Shown here in pieces: positions 25,195-34,022 of a stretch of DNA of 61,051 nt. Every line of letters starts with the position of its first letter. Within the stretch, counting starts at the first letter, position 1. The DNA is taken from positions 1-61,051 of the forward strand of contig CACWID010000014.1 of NCBI GenBank assembly GCA_902760865.1, read 5' to 3'. The notes under the pieces are model-generated. The model searched no databases. It saw only the letters and a program-made list of their open reading frames with translations, and was not told the DNA's origin. The stretch comes from an uncultured Bacteroidales bacterium. GTDB lineage: Bacteria; Bacteroidota; Bacteroidia; Bacteroidales; Muribaculaceae. The translations under genes and the position numbers were made by a program.

Positions 25195-26133
25195 ATGAAG
25201 ATTCTTGATGAAAACGACCGGCTGCCTCAGGACAGCACTGTCGCCACGATTGGCATGTTTGACGGGGTCCACCTGGGGCACGTCACACTGGTTGATTTCC
25301 TCAAGAGCCAGGCCGAGTCACTGGGGCGCCAGTCACTGGTGATCACCTTCCTGCATCACCCGCGGCAGGTCCTGCATCCCGATGAACCGTTCCGGCTCAT
25401 CATGCAGCCCGAAGACCGCCTCAAGCACCTCGAGGCCCTGGAGCCCGACCTGCTGTTACCGCTTGACTTCACCCATGAACTTTCCCGCCTCGACTCGATG
25501 CAGTTCATCCAGTTGCTGCGTGACCGCTACGGCGTGTCAACGCTGGTAACCGGCTATAACCACCGCTTCGGCCACAAGAAGGGGGAGACCTTTGAGGACT
25601 ACTGCCGCCACGGCGAGCAGCTGGGCGTCAAGGTGGTCAAGGCCCCCGAATATCTGGGCCGTTATGCGCCCGTCAGCTCAACCATCATCCGCGGGCTCAT
25701 CGCCGCCGGCAAGGTCGTTGACGCGATGCATTGCATGGGGCGTCCGCACATAATCCGCGGCAAGGTGGTGCACGGTTTCCACAACGGTCGCGGCCTGGGA
25801 TTCCCGACCGCCAACGTCGGTGACATGCCTGCCGACGTGCTGCTGCCCCACAACGGCGCGTATGCCGTGCTGGCCCACGTGGGCGGCCGGCAGTTGCAGG
25901 GCATGGCCAACATCGGCAAGCGCCCCACGCTGGACAACGGCAACAGCATCAGCATCGAGGTCAACCTGTTCGGCTTCGACGAGGACATCTACGGTCAGGA
26001 CATCGCGCTGGAATTCATCAGCTTCCTGCGGCTGGAATTCAAGATGTGCGGCCTCGATGAGCTCAAGCATCAGCTCACGCTGGACCGCGACAACGCGCAG
26101 CGACTTCTCAACGAATACTTAACCACTAAATAA
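25195..26133 (+). CDS. ribF: Bifunctional riboflavin kinase / FAD synthetase
   Basis: A 312-residue enzyme that phosphorylates riboflavin to FMN and adenylylates it to FAD. The N-terminal FAD synthetase half has the nucleotidyl-transferase motif GMFDGVHLGH near 21 and SSTIIRGLIAAG near 160. The C-terminal kinase half has GRGLGFPTANV near 200 and the NIGKRPTLD block near 240. FAD is needed by SdhA and NadB in this window. It lies 31 bp after the SDR gene and 10 bp before upp. Confidence 0.95.
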   Translation: MKILDENDRLPQDSTVATIGMFDGVHLGHVTLVDFLKSQAESLGRQSLVITFLHHPRQVLHPDEPFRLIMQPEDRLKHLEALEPDLLLPLDFTHELSRLDSMQFIQLLRDRYGVSTLVTGYNHRFGHKKGETFEDYCRHGEQLGVKVVKAPEYLGRYAPVSSTIIRGLIAAGKVVDAMHCMGRPHIIRGKVVHGFHNGRGLGFPTANVGDMPADVLLPHNGAYAVLAHVGGRQLQGMANIGKRPTLDNGNSISIEVNLFGFDEDIYGQDIALEFISFLRLEFKMCGLDELKHQLTLDRDNAQRLLNEYLTTK

Positions 26134-26143
26134 CTGAATCTAT

Positions 26144-26800
26144 ATGGAAATCTTCAACTTGTGTGAACACAACTCGCTCGTGGGACAGTTCATGAGCGAA
26201 ATCCGCAATAAGGATTTGCAGCAAGAGCGCCTGCGTTTCCGCGCCAACATCCAGCGCCTGGGTCAGATTATGGCCTATGAAATCTCCAAGAAACTCCAGT
26301 ACAAGACCGTCGGAGTGACCACGCCGCTGGGTGTGAAGCAGTGCAATGTACTGGACGACAATGTAGTGCTGGCCACGTTGTTGCGCGCCGGTCTGCCGTT
26401 CCACGAGGGCTTCTTAAACTTCTTTGACGGCGCCGAGAACGCCTTTGTGTCGGCCTACAGGAAGTACTTCCCCAAGACCGACGACTTTGTCGTTCACATC
26501 GAGTATATCGCCAGTCCGCGCCTTGACGGCAAGACGCTGGTCATTGTGGACCCGATGCTCGCCACCGGCTCCTCGATGGAGCTGGCCTACCAGGCCCTGG
26601 TGACCAAGGGCCACCCCGCCCACATCCATGTGGCAAGCGTCGTGGCTACGCCCAAGGCCATTGAGGTCGTACGCCAGCATCTGCCAGAGGACAAGACCAC
26701 GCTGTGGACCTGCGACATCGACAACGAGCTCAATGAGCACAGCTACATCGTGCCCGGCCTGGGCGATTGCGGCGACTTGCTCTACGGCGAGAAAGAGTAA
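26144..26800 (+). CDS. upp: Uracil phosphoribosyltransferase
   Basis: A 218-residue pyrimidine-salvage enzyme making UMP from uracil and PRPP. The PRPP-binding loop VDPMLATGSSMELA is near 142, LRAGLPFHEG near 80 and PGLGDCGDLLYG at the C-terminus. Length and motifs match the family. It starts 10 bp after ribF, so it is likely co-transcribed. Confidence 0.93.
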   Translation: MEIFNLCEHNSLVGQFMSEIRNKDLQQERLRFRANIQRLGQIMAYEISKKLQYKTVGVTTPLGVKQCNVLDDNVVLATLLRAGLPFHEGFLNFFDGAENAFVSAYRKYFPKTDDFVVHIEYIASPRLDGKTLVIVDPMLATGSSMELAYQALVTKGHPAHIHVASVVATPKAIEVVRQHLPEDKTTLWTCDIDNELNEHSYIVPGLGDCGDLLYGEKE

Positions 26801-26898
26801 ACCAATCCTTTAAGCAGCAAATCTTGCCAACGGCAGATTGCCTACATCTAAGCACGTCTCATCCTCATCATAAGATTGATTGAAAAAATCAGGGGAAC

Positions 26899-27945
26899 AT
26901 GGCAAACAAGATTATCGATACCAAAGCAATAGAGTTGGTCAGTGATCACCTTTATAAAGGTGTAGTTGACATTATCAATGATGCAAAGCGAAATGTCATT
27001 GTGTATGTCAACAAACACGCCAACATGATGTTTTGGCATATAGGCCATTTCATCAATGAGGATATGGGATATCAGCAATACTCGGCTTATGGTGACAAGA
27101 TTCTTGCGACACTGTCACAAAGATTAACAGCCCTCTACGGAAAAGGCTATACCTACTCAGCGGTCACAAGAATGATGAAGGTTGCCAGGATTTACAATGA
27201 GGAAGGAATGTTTGCGACGTTGTCGCAAACATTGACGTGGAGCCATTTCCTGGAACTCATCACCATTGAAGATGACACCAAACGCCTTTTCTATCAGCAA
27301 ATGGGAATTGCCGAGCATTGGAGCGTAAGACAATTACGTGACAAACAAGATGAAATGGCATATGAGCGATCACTCATCGCTGCTAAGCCAGAAAACGAAA
27401 TCATTACAACGCTAGAACAAGTATCACCCACCCACATGGAGCCTGATGCTGTCCTGCGGAATTCTTATGTTTTAGATTTTCTGGGACTCAGTGGCTATTA
27501 CTCAGAGGGAGAATTAGAAGCTGCAATTGCTAAACAACTGGAGGCTTTCATCTTGGAGTTGGGGCAGGGCTTTGCATTCCTTGAACGTCAAAAACGTTTT
27601 ACGATTGACGGAACGGATTATTATTTGGACTTGCTGTTCTACCACAGGAAATTAAAATGCTTGGTAGCCATTGACTTGAAGCTTGGGAAATTCAAACCTC
27701 AATACAAGGGGCAGATGGAACTCTATCTGAAGTATCTGCAGAAATATGATATGCAACCAGATGAAAATCCCCCGATTGGGTTATTGCTGTGCAGCGAGGG
27801 CAATACCGAGCACATTGAGCTCATGATGCTGAACGAAGACCGTATAAAGGTAGCTCAGTATCTGACTTGCCTGCCAGATAAACAGTGGTTTATTGACAAG
27901 TTGAACCGATCTATTCTCATAGCAAAAGAGTACGGTAATCGTTAA
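26899..27945 (+). CDS. DUF1016 / YhcG-like PD-(D/E)XK nuclease
   Basis: A 348-residue protein. The N-terminal half (DIINDAKRNVIVYVNKHANM, YSAVTRMMKVARIY, WSHFLELITIEDDTKRLFY) matches the DUF1016 N-domain. The C-terminal half has the nuclease-fold signature FTIDGTDYYLDLLFYHRKLK with LVAIDLKLGKF near 240-260 (Asp...DxK) and KGQMELYLKYLQKYD. Such genes are scattered through mobile and restriction-associated regions; the cellular role is not settled. It is markedly AT-richer than upp and nadB on either side, suggesting insertion. Confidence 0.88.
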   Translation: MANKIIDTKAIELVSDHLYKGVVDIINDAKRNVIVYVNKHANMMFWHIGHFINEDMGYQQYSAYGDKILATLSQRLTALYGKGYTYSAVTRMMKVARIYNEEGMFATLSQTLTWSHFLELITIEDDTKRLFYQQMGIAEHWSVRQLRDKQDEMAYERSLIAAKPENEIITTLEQVSPTHMEPDAVLRNSYVLDFLGLSGYYSEGELEAAIAKQLEAFILELGQGFAFLERQKRFTIDGTDYYLDLLFYHRKLKCLVAIDLKLGKFKPQYKGQMELYLKYLQKYDMQPDENPPIGLLLCSEGNTEHIELMMLNEDRIKVAQYLTCLPDKQWFIDKLNRSILIAKEYGNR

Positions 27946-28010
27946 TGCTGGAAATAGTTGGGTGATTCAATAAAATATGGAATGATAAATTAATAACTTA
28001 GCAATATATT

Positions 28011-29603
28011 ATGGTAAGAAAATATGACTATCTCATTATCGGTTCGGGTGTAGCCGGTATGAGTTTTGCCCTCAAGGTGGCAAAGACCGGGACTGTGGCA
28101 CTGGTGTGCAAGTCCAAGATGGAAGAGGCCAACACCGACCTCGCACAGGGCGGTGTAGCCACCGTGACTAACCTGGAGGTGGATAACTTTGACAAGCACA
28201 TCCACGACACGATGGTAGCCGGTGACTGGCTCAGCGACCCCGAGGCCGTGAAGAAGGTGGTTACCGAGGCTCCCGCCCAAATCCAGGAACTGCTGGGTTG
28301 GGGCGTGGATTTTGACAAGAACGAGAAGGGCGAGTTTGACCTGCACCGCGAGGGTGGCCACAGCGAATTCCGCATTCTGCACCACGCTGACAACACGGGC
28401 CACGAGATACAGGTGTCGCTCATCGAAACCGTCAAGAACAACCCGAATATTGATGTGTTTGAGGACCACTTTGCTGTCGAGATCCTCACCCAGCACCACC
28501 TGGGCAAGATCGTGACGCGCCGCACACCGGGCATCGAGTGCTATGGCGCCTATGTCCTCAACCAGGAGACTGGCGAGGTAGACACATTCCTGTCGCGTGT
28601 GACACTCATGGCGACGGGCGGCGTCGGAATGGTCTATCGCACCACGACCAACCCGCTGGTGGCCACCGGCGACGGCATCGCGATGGTCTATCGCGCCAAG
28701 GGCACCGTACAGGACATGGAGTTCGTGCAGTTCCACCCCACGGCACTGTATCACCCTGGTGACCGTCCCGCATTCCTCATCACCGAGGCGATGCGCGGCT
28801 ACGGCGGCGTGCTGCGCAACCTGGGAGGCGAGGAATTCATGCAGAAGTATGACCCGCGTCTGTCGCTCGCTCCTCGCGATGTGGTGGCCCGCGCCATCGA
28901 CAACGAGATGAAGCAGCGCGGCGAGGACCACGTCTATCTCGACGTGACCCACAAGGATGCCGAGGAGACCAAGCACCACTTCCCCAACATCTACAAGCAT
29001 TGCCTGGACCTGGGCATCGATATCACCAAGGAGTACATCCCCGTGGTTCCTGCGGCCCACTACCTGTGCGGCGGCATCAAGGTCGATCTGGACGGTTGTT
29101 CCAGCATCAAGCGCCTGTATGCTGTGGGAGAATGCTCATGCACCGGCCTGCACGGCGGCAACCGCCTGGCCAGCAACTCGCTGATTGAGGCGGTGGTCTA
29201 TGCCGACGCGGCCGCCAAGCATGCCATCGAACACCTGAACGAATATTCCTGGCGTGAGGACATCCCCGACTGGGACGATGCCGGCACGACTCATCCCGAA
29301 GAGATGGTGCTTATCAGCCAGAGCGAGAAGGAAGTGGGAGAAATCATGGCGACCTATGTGGGCATCGTTCGCAGCAACCTGCGCCTGGACCGTGCCTGGA
29401 ACCGCCTGGACATCCTCTATGAGGAGACCGAGAAACTCTTCAAGACCAGCAAGGTGTCGCGCCGCATCTGCGAGTTGCGTAACATCATCAACGTGGCCTA
29501 CCTCATCACCCGCCAGGCCAAGGACATGAAGGAGTCACGCGGGCTGCACTACACCATCGACTATCCCCCCGCCCCCAAGAGCGAGGACGACCTGAAGCTG
29601 TAA
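28011..29603 (+). CDS. nadB: L-aspartate oxidase
   Basis: A 530-residue flavoprotein that oxidises aspartate to iminoaspartate for NAD synthesis. FAD block YLIIGSGVAGMSFALKVAK is at 7-25, LAQGGVATV near 44, EAMRGYGGVLRN near 260, and HYLCGGIKVDLDG with GECSCTGLHGGNRLASNSL near 345-395. It is homologous to SdhA but shorter. In anaerobes fumarate can serve as electron acceptor (family knowledge). nadA and nadC are not in the window. Confidence 0.95.
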   Translation: MVRKYDYLIIGSGVAGMSFALKVAKTGTVALVCKSKMEEANTDLAQGGVATVTNLEVDNFDKHIHDTMVAGDWLSDPEAVKKVVTEAPAQIQELLGWGVDFDKNEKGEFDLHREGGHSEFRILHHADNTGHEIQVSLIETVKNNPNIDVFEDHFAVEILTQHHLGKIVTRRTPGIECYGAYVLNQETGEVDTFLSRVTLMATGGVGMVYRTTTNPLVATGDGIAMVYRAKGTVQDMEFVQFHPTALYHPGDRPAFLITEAMRGYGGVLRNLGGEEFMQKYDPRLSLAPRDVVARAIDNEMKQRGEDHVYLDVTHKDAEETKHHFPNIYKHCLDLGIDITKEYIPVVPAAHYLCGGIKVDLDGCSSIKRLYAVGECSCTGLHGGNRLASNSLIEAVVYADAAAKHAIEHLNEYSWREDIPDWDDAGTTHPEEMVLISQSEKEVGEIMATYVGIVRSNLRLDRAWNRLDILYEETEKLFKTSKVSRRICELRNIINVAYLITRQAKDMKESRGLHYTIDYPPAPKSEDDLKL

Positions 29604-29628
29604 AACACAGTTACTGTAAATACACAAC

Positions 29629-29671
29629 AATCCCTATAGTTACTATAGCATCTATAGTTCCTATAGGGATT
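29629..29671. terminator. CTATAG array forming a terminator hairpin
   Basis: CTATAG occurs at 29634, 29643, 29652 and 29661, exactly 9 bp apart. The outer units (AATCCCTATAG / CTATAGGGATT) pair, giving a hairpin between the convergent nadB and DUF4834-like genes. Confidence 0.7.
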
Positions 29672-29675
29672 TGAT

Positions 29676-30005
29676 TTAGATTTCCTCGAACTCGGCGTCG
29701 GTGACTTGTTCCTCGACCACCGTGCGGGCTTCTCCCGTAGAGGTGGTTTCCTCGACGATGGTGCCGCTTACTTCCTCAAAGTCGGCATATTCGCCCTCAC
29801 CGGTGCGATAGATTTTACGCTCGCCGGTCTCGGTGTATTCTTCATCCTCTTCATATCGCTTGCGGGGTGGCCGCTCGTGCTGCTGGCGGCCGCGGAAGGA
29901 CTCATTGACGCGGCGCCTCAGGTTCTGCATATATAGCCATCCACGCAACAGGGGAATTCCTACCATCAGCAGCAAGACCAGGAGTATGAATAACAGAAAA
30001 CTCAT
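29676..30005 (-). CDS. Small membrane-anchored protein, DUF4834-like
   Basis: A 109-residue protein with one N-terminal hydrophobic helix (SFLLFILLVLLLMVGIPLL), a short basic stretch (LRRRVNESFRGR), and an acidic Glu/Thr-rich tail (FEEVSGTIVEETTSTGEA). The layout fits the DUF4834 proteins of Bacteroidota, whose role is unknown. It follows pssA, sharing the boundary base at 30005, so it is translated as part of the psd-pssA unit. Confidence 0.7.
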   Translation of the reverse strand: MSFLLFILLVLLLMVGIPLLRGWLYMQNLRRRVNESFRGRQQHERPPRKRYEEDEEYTETGERKIYRTGEGEYADFEEVSGTIVEETTSTGEARTVVEEQVTDAEFEEI

Positions 30006-30700
30006 TATTTCTCTCTTTTAATGATGGACAAAATCACATACAGGGCGATGGCGGCAGCAAGGCCGGGCAGACCCATGAACACGACAAACGCCACTGTTGC
30101 CACTACCTGCAAATACTGTGCCCAATTCTGACGGAGTGACGACAGATTGTGCATCTTCAACGAGAACATGCGCAGCGGGCATACCATCAGCAGCGACAGA
30201 ACGACAATCAAGACCAACACCGCCCACAACGGGAGGCGGTGGAGGGCATACCATGCCGTGAAACCGATCCAGAAGATGGCATTGGCGGGAATGGGCAGAC
30301 CGGTGAAAGTGGTCGTCTGGTTGGTATCGACGTTGAAGCGGGCCAGGCGCAACGCGCCGAACACCGGAAGCAACAAAGCCACCAGGGCCCAGTGGCCCTC
30401 TCCATGCCCCAGCATCATGTTATACAAGACCAGTGCCGGAGCGAGCCCGAAGCTCACCAGGTCGGCAAGGGAATCCAGTTCCGCGCCTATTCCACTCACG
30501 GCATGAAGCAGCCGAGCCACCAGTCCGTCAAAGAAATCGGCCACCGCCGACAGGGCGATTAACAGGAAGGCCAGCTCATAGCCCTTGAGTCCGCCGCAGA
30601 CCGGGTCATAGCAATTAAACGCTGCGATGCAGGCCATGCAGCCGAACAGCAGGTTCAGCGACGTGATGGCATTGGGGATATTATTGCGGATGGCGTTCAT
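30005..30700 (-). CDS. pssA: CDP-diacylglycerol-serine O-phosphatidyltransferase
   Basis: A 231-residue inner-membrane enzyme making phosphatidylserine from CDP-diacylglycerol and serine. The CDP-alcohol phosphotransferase signature DxxDGxxAR...GxxxDxxxD appears as DFFDGLVAR followed by GIGAELDSLADLVSFG, near 60-85. Several transmembrane helices follow. The start at 30700 (MNAIRNNIPN) is chosen over an upstream TTG/ATG because it begins the conserved region. It lies directly downstream of psd, giving the two-step route to phosphatidylethanolamine. Confidence 0.93.
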   Translation of the reverse strand: MNAIRNNIPNAITSLNLLFGCMACIAAFNCYDPVCGGLKGYELAFLLIALSAVADFFDGLVARLLHAVSGIGAELDSLADLVSFGLAPALVLYNMMLGHGEGHWALVALLLPVFGALRLARFNVDTNQTTTFTGLPIPANAIFWIGFTAWYALHRLPLWAVLVLIVVLSLLMVCPLRMFSLKMHNLSSLRQNWAQYLQVVATVAFVVFMGLPGLAAAIALYVILSIIKREK

Positions 30701-30740
30701 AGTTGATTCTGTTCTTTGCAGTTCCAAAAAAACCTAAAAC

Positions 30741-31421
30741 CTAGGACCTGTTCTTGAGGCGTGCAACAAGCGTCTCGCCGCCCCAGGTGCGGTCACCCAG
30801 CTTGACCATAATCTCGGTGTCGAGGGGCAGGAAAATGTCCACCCTGGAACCGAACTTGATAAAGCCGATAAAGTCGTTGACATCGACCGTCTCGCCCTGC
30901 TCGACATAGGTAACGATGCGCCTGGCCACGGCGCCGGCAATTTGCCGCACGAGGATTTCCTCGCCCGTGGCACTGCGGATGACGATAGACGAGCGCTCGT
31001 TGTCGCTGCTCGACTTGGGCAGATTGGCAGCCAGGAAGCGTCCCGAGTGGTGCTTGTAGTAGGTCACCTCGCCCTTGACGGGAACCCAGTTGGCATGGAC
31101 ATTGAACACGGTCATGAAGACCGACAGCTGGATACAGTTGCGGTGCAGGTACTCGTCCTCATACACCTCCTCGAGGGCCACCACCGTGCCGTCTACACTC
31201 GATACCACAGCGGTGCCGTCGCTGTTGTCGCCCTTGAAATGACGCCGCGGCAGCCTGAAGAAATTAAGTACCAGCAGGAACAGGATCGCCATGAGCGCTA
31301 TCAAGGCCCAAGCCACCGGCTTGTAGTCAAAGAAGCTATAAGCCAGCGCTCCGCTCGCCATTATTATCAAGAACAACATCAGCAGTATGTTCTCTCCCTC
31401 GTGATGGATTTTGACTTTCAT
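30741..31421 (-). CDS. psd: Phosphatidylserine decarboxylase (short, archaeal-type)
   Basis: A 226-residue proenzyme converting phosphatidylserine to phosphatidylethanolamine. Two N-terminal hydrophobic segments lie at about 12-30 and 36-52. The core block FMTVFNVHANWVPVKGEV is near 105. The self-cleavage serine is in GFIKFGSRVDIFLP near 185, where GS marks the cut that generates the pyruvoyl group. First gene of the psd-pssA-DUF4834 unit. Confidence 0.93.
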   Translation of the reverse strand: MKVKIHHEGENILLMLFLIIMASGALAYSFFDYKPVAWALIALMAILFLLVLNFFRLPRRHFKGDNSDGTAVVSSVDGTVVALEEVYEDEYLHRNCIQLSVFMTVFNVHANWVPVKGEVTYYKHHSGRFLAANLPKSSSDNERSSIVIRSATGEEILVRQIAGAVARRIVTYVEQGETVDVNDFIGFIKFGSRVDIFLPLDTEIMVKLGDRTWGGETLVARLKNRS

Positions 31422-31450
31422 CTATTGCGGTTCAAAAACTTTATAACTTG

Positions 31451-31591
31451 CAAAGATATAAATAAGTTTTCAGTTTTCGGTCCTCAACTTTCAGTTTTTT
31501 GGTTTTTACAGAAAATCCAAGGACATTTATCTAAAAAAAAGCGAAAAAGCGCCCCGTTGTCACATATTTTCAATAAAAAACATTATCTTTG
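31451..31591. promoter_or_regulatory. Divergent psd and rnr promoters
   Basis: TATCTTTG on the minus strand (31458-31451) serves psd, and TATCTTTG on the plus strand (31584-31591) serves rnr. Both are perfect TAnnTTTG matches. A CAGTTTT heptad-like stretch lies between them (31467-31500). Confidence 0.55.
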
Positions 31592-31631
31592 TAGGTTAAT
31601 CATCCCGACAAAAAGAACATATCGATACAAT

Positions 31632-34022
31632 ATGGCAAAGAAATACGGATTACAGTCATTGAGGCAGGAACGTCGTGAATATCACGACAGGGTCATCAAT
31701 TTTTTTAATGAGCAGGGCGAGAAATCGTTCAACTATAAGCAGGTGTCGGCAGCCGTGGGCGCCAATACCCCCAGGCGCAGGACCCTCATCGTCGACATAC
31801 TGGAGCAACTGGCTGTTGACGGCTTCCTGGTTCAAGTGGGTGTCGGCAGCTACAAGGCAGCCAACCGCTCGCAGGTGGCCGAGGGCATCTTCATCCGCCG
31901 CAGCAACGGCAAGAACAGTGTGGACACCGCCACCGACGACGGCGAGCCCATCATGGTTGCCGAGCGCAACTCGATGCACGCCCTGAACGGCGACCGCGTG
32001 CTGGTCCACATCAGTGCCGCTCGCCCCGGCATGGAGCCTGAGGCCGAAGTCGTGAAAATCCTGGAGCGCAAGGAGCAGGTGTTTGTCGGCACGCTGCAGG
32101 TACTCAAGTACTTTGCCCAGCTGGCTACCGACAGCAAGTTCCTGGCCACCGACATCTTCATCCCGCTGGACAAGCTGTCCGGCGGCCGCACCGGAGACAA
32201 GGTGGTAGTCAAGATTGTCGAGTGGCCCGAGGATGCCAACTCGCCCATCGGCGAGGTGGTTGACGTGCTGGGTGTTGCCGGCGAGAACAATGCCGAGATC
32301 CATGCCATCCTGGCTGAGTTCGGACTCCCCTACAAGTATCCCGAGAATGTCACCCAGGCCGCCGAGGCCCTGGATGACGGCATCACTCCTGAGGAAATCG
32401 CCAAGCGCCGCGACATGCGTGACGTGACCACGTTCACCATCGACCCGGCCGACGCCAAGGACTTTGATGACGCCCTCTCCATCCAGCAGCTGAAGAACGG
32501 CAACTGGGAAATCGGTGTCCACATCGCCGACGTGAGCCACTATGTCACTCCCGGCTCCATCATCGACAAGGAGGCCTATGAGCGCGCCACATCGGTCTAT
32601 CTGGTGGACCGCACCATCCCCATGCTGCCCGAGAAGCTGTGCAACAACATCTGCTCGTTGCGACCCCATGAGGACAAACTCACCCACTCGGTCGTCATGG
32701 AGATGGATGCCGAGGCCAAGGTGAAAAAATACAAAATCTGCCACACGGTGACGTGCAGCGACAGGCGCTTCTCCTACGAGGAGGCCCAGCACATCCTCGA
32801 GACGGGCGAGGGCGACCTGGCCCAGGAACTGGCCATTCTCAACGATATGGCCAAGCAGCTGAGGCGCCGCCGCTTTGAGGAGGGTGGCTCGGTGTCATTC
32901 AACCGTGAAGAGATCAAGTTTGACATCGACGAGCAAGGCAAGCCCACCGCCGTCCACGTCCATGAGGCCCAAGACGCCAACAAACTCATCGAGGAATTCA
33001 TGTTGCTGGCCAACTGCAAGGTGGCCGAGCACATCGGCAAGGTGCCCAAGAACAAGGTCGCCAAGGCCTTCGTCTATCGAGTCCACGACCAGCCCGACCT
33101 GGACAAGCTCCAGAACTTTGCCGACATCGCTGCCCACTTCGGCTACAAGGTCCGCACCAAGGGCTCCGGCCGCGACATCAACAAGTCCATCAACAAGATG
33201 CTGGAACAGGCCGATGGCAAACCCGAGGAGGAGATGCTCGCCATCCTGGCCATCCGGTCGATGGCCAAGGCCGTCTACAGCGCCACCAACATCGGCCACT
33301 ACGGTCTGGCGTTTGACTACTATACCCACTTCACTTCCCCCATCAGGCGCTACCCCGACCTGACGGTCCACCGCCTGCTGGACAAGTATGCCGCCGGCGA
33401 GAAGAGCGTTGACCCCGTCAAGCTCGAGGACCAGTGCAAGCACATGAGCGCCCAGGAGCAACTCGCAGCCAATGCCGAGCGCGCTTCAATCAAATATAAG
33501 GAAGTCGAGTTCATGGGACAACGCCTGGGCGGCGTGTTCACGGGACACATCTCGGGCGTGACCGAGTGGGGCCTGTATGTCGAGCTCGACGAGACCCACT
33601 GCGAGGGTCTGGTGGGTATCCGCGGCCTGGACGACGACTTCTACGAGTTCGACGAGAAGAACTACTGCATCCGTGGTCGCCGCCGCGGCAAGGTCTATAG
33701 CCTGGGTGATCCCATCACCATCCAAGTGGCCCGCGCCGACCTTATCAAAAAGCAGCTCGACTTTGTGCTCGTCGATAAGGAGAATCCCGCCAATAGCCAC
33801 CGCATCGACCGTGAACCCATCACCGAGCAGAACAGCCGCAGCACCAGCGACCGCATGACACGTGACGAGCGTCGCCGCACGCAGTATGAGGGCGGTAGCG
33901 CCTCACGGCGCCAGCAGCGCGGCAACCGCGGCAACAGCACCCGCCGTCAGGCCAAAGAGGCCCGCGGCAAGGGTGGCAAGAGTGGCCGTAGTAACCGTTC
34001 AGGCAAGCCCCGTCGCCGCTAA
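31632..34022 (+). CDS. rnr: Ribonuclease R (RNB-family 3'-5' exoribonuclease)
   Basis: A 796-residue enzyme starting at the ATG at 31632 (MAKKYGLQSLRQ), 41 bp after the promoter box; the longer open frame upstream is not translated. Order: N-terminal winged-helix-like segment, cold-shock domains (about 70-230), RNB catalytic domain with TIDPADAKDFDDALS near 273 and HFTSPIRRYPDLTVHR near 570, then an S1 domain (FTGHISGVTEWGLYVEL) near 640. A basic Arg/Lys/Gly-rich tail of about 70 residues follows. It degrades structured RNA. Its stop overlaps the mtaB start by one base. Confidence 0.95.
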   Translation: MAKKYGLQSLRQERREYHDRVINFFNEQGEKSFNYKQVSAAVGANTPRRRTLIVDILEQLAVDGFLVQVGVGSYKAANRSQVAEGIFIRRSNGKNSVDTATDDGEPIMVAERNSMHALNGDRVLVHISAARPGMEPEAEVVKILERKEQVFVGTLQVLKYFAQLATDSKFLATDIFIPLDKLSGGRTGDKVVVKIVEWPEDANSPIGEVVDVLGVAGENNAEIHAILAEFGLPYKYPENVTQAAEALDDGITPEEIAKRRDMRDVTTFTIDPADAKDFDDALSIQQLKNGNWEIGVHIADVSHYVTPGSIIDKEAYERATSVYLVDRTIPMLPEKLCNNICSLRPHEDKLTHSVVMEMDAEAKVKKYKICHTVTCSDRRFSYEEAQHILETGEGDLAQELAILNDMAKQLRRRRFEEGGSVSFNREEIKFDIDEQGKPTAVHVHEAQDANKLIEEFMLLANCKVAEHIGKVPKNKVAKAFVYRVHDQPDLDKLQNFADIAAHFGYKVRTKGSGRDINKSINKMLEQADGKPEEEMLAILAIRSMAKAVYSATNIGHYGLAFDYYTHFTSPIRRYPDLTVHRLLDKYAAGEKSVDPVKLEDQCKHMSAQEQLAANAERASIKYKEVEFMGQRLGGVFTGHISGVTEWGLYVELDETHCEGLVGIRGLDDDFYEFDEKNYCIRGRRRGKVYSLGDPITIQVARADLIKKQLDFVLVDKENPANSHRIDREPITEQNSRSTSDRMTRDERRRTQYEGGSASRRQQRGNRGNSTRRQAKEARGKGGKSGRSNRSGKPRRR

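Noticed and set aside
30942-31631. 230-codon upstream extension of rnr
   Set aside because: It overlaps psd on the other strand and the rnr promoter; the RNase R homology begins at MAKKYG (31632).
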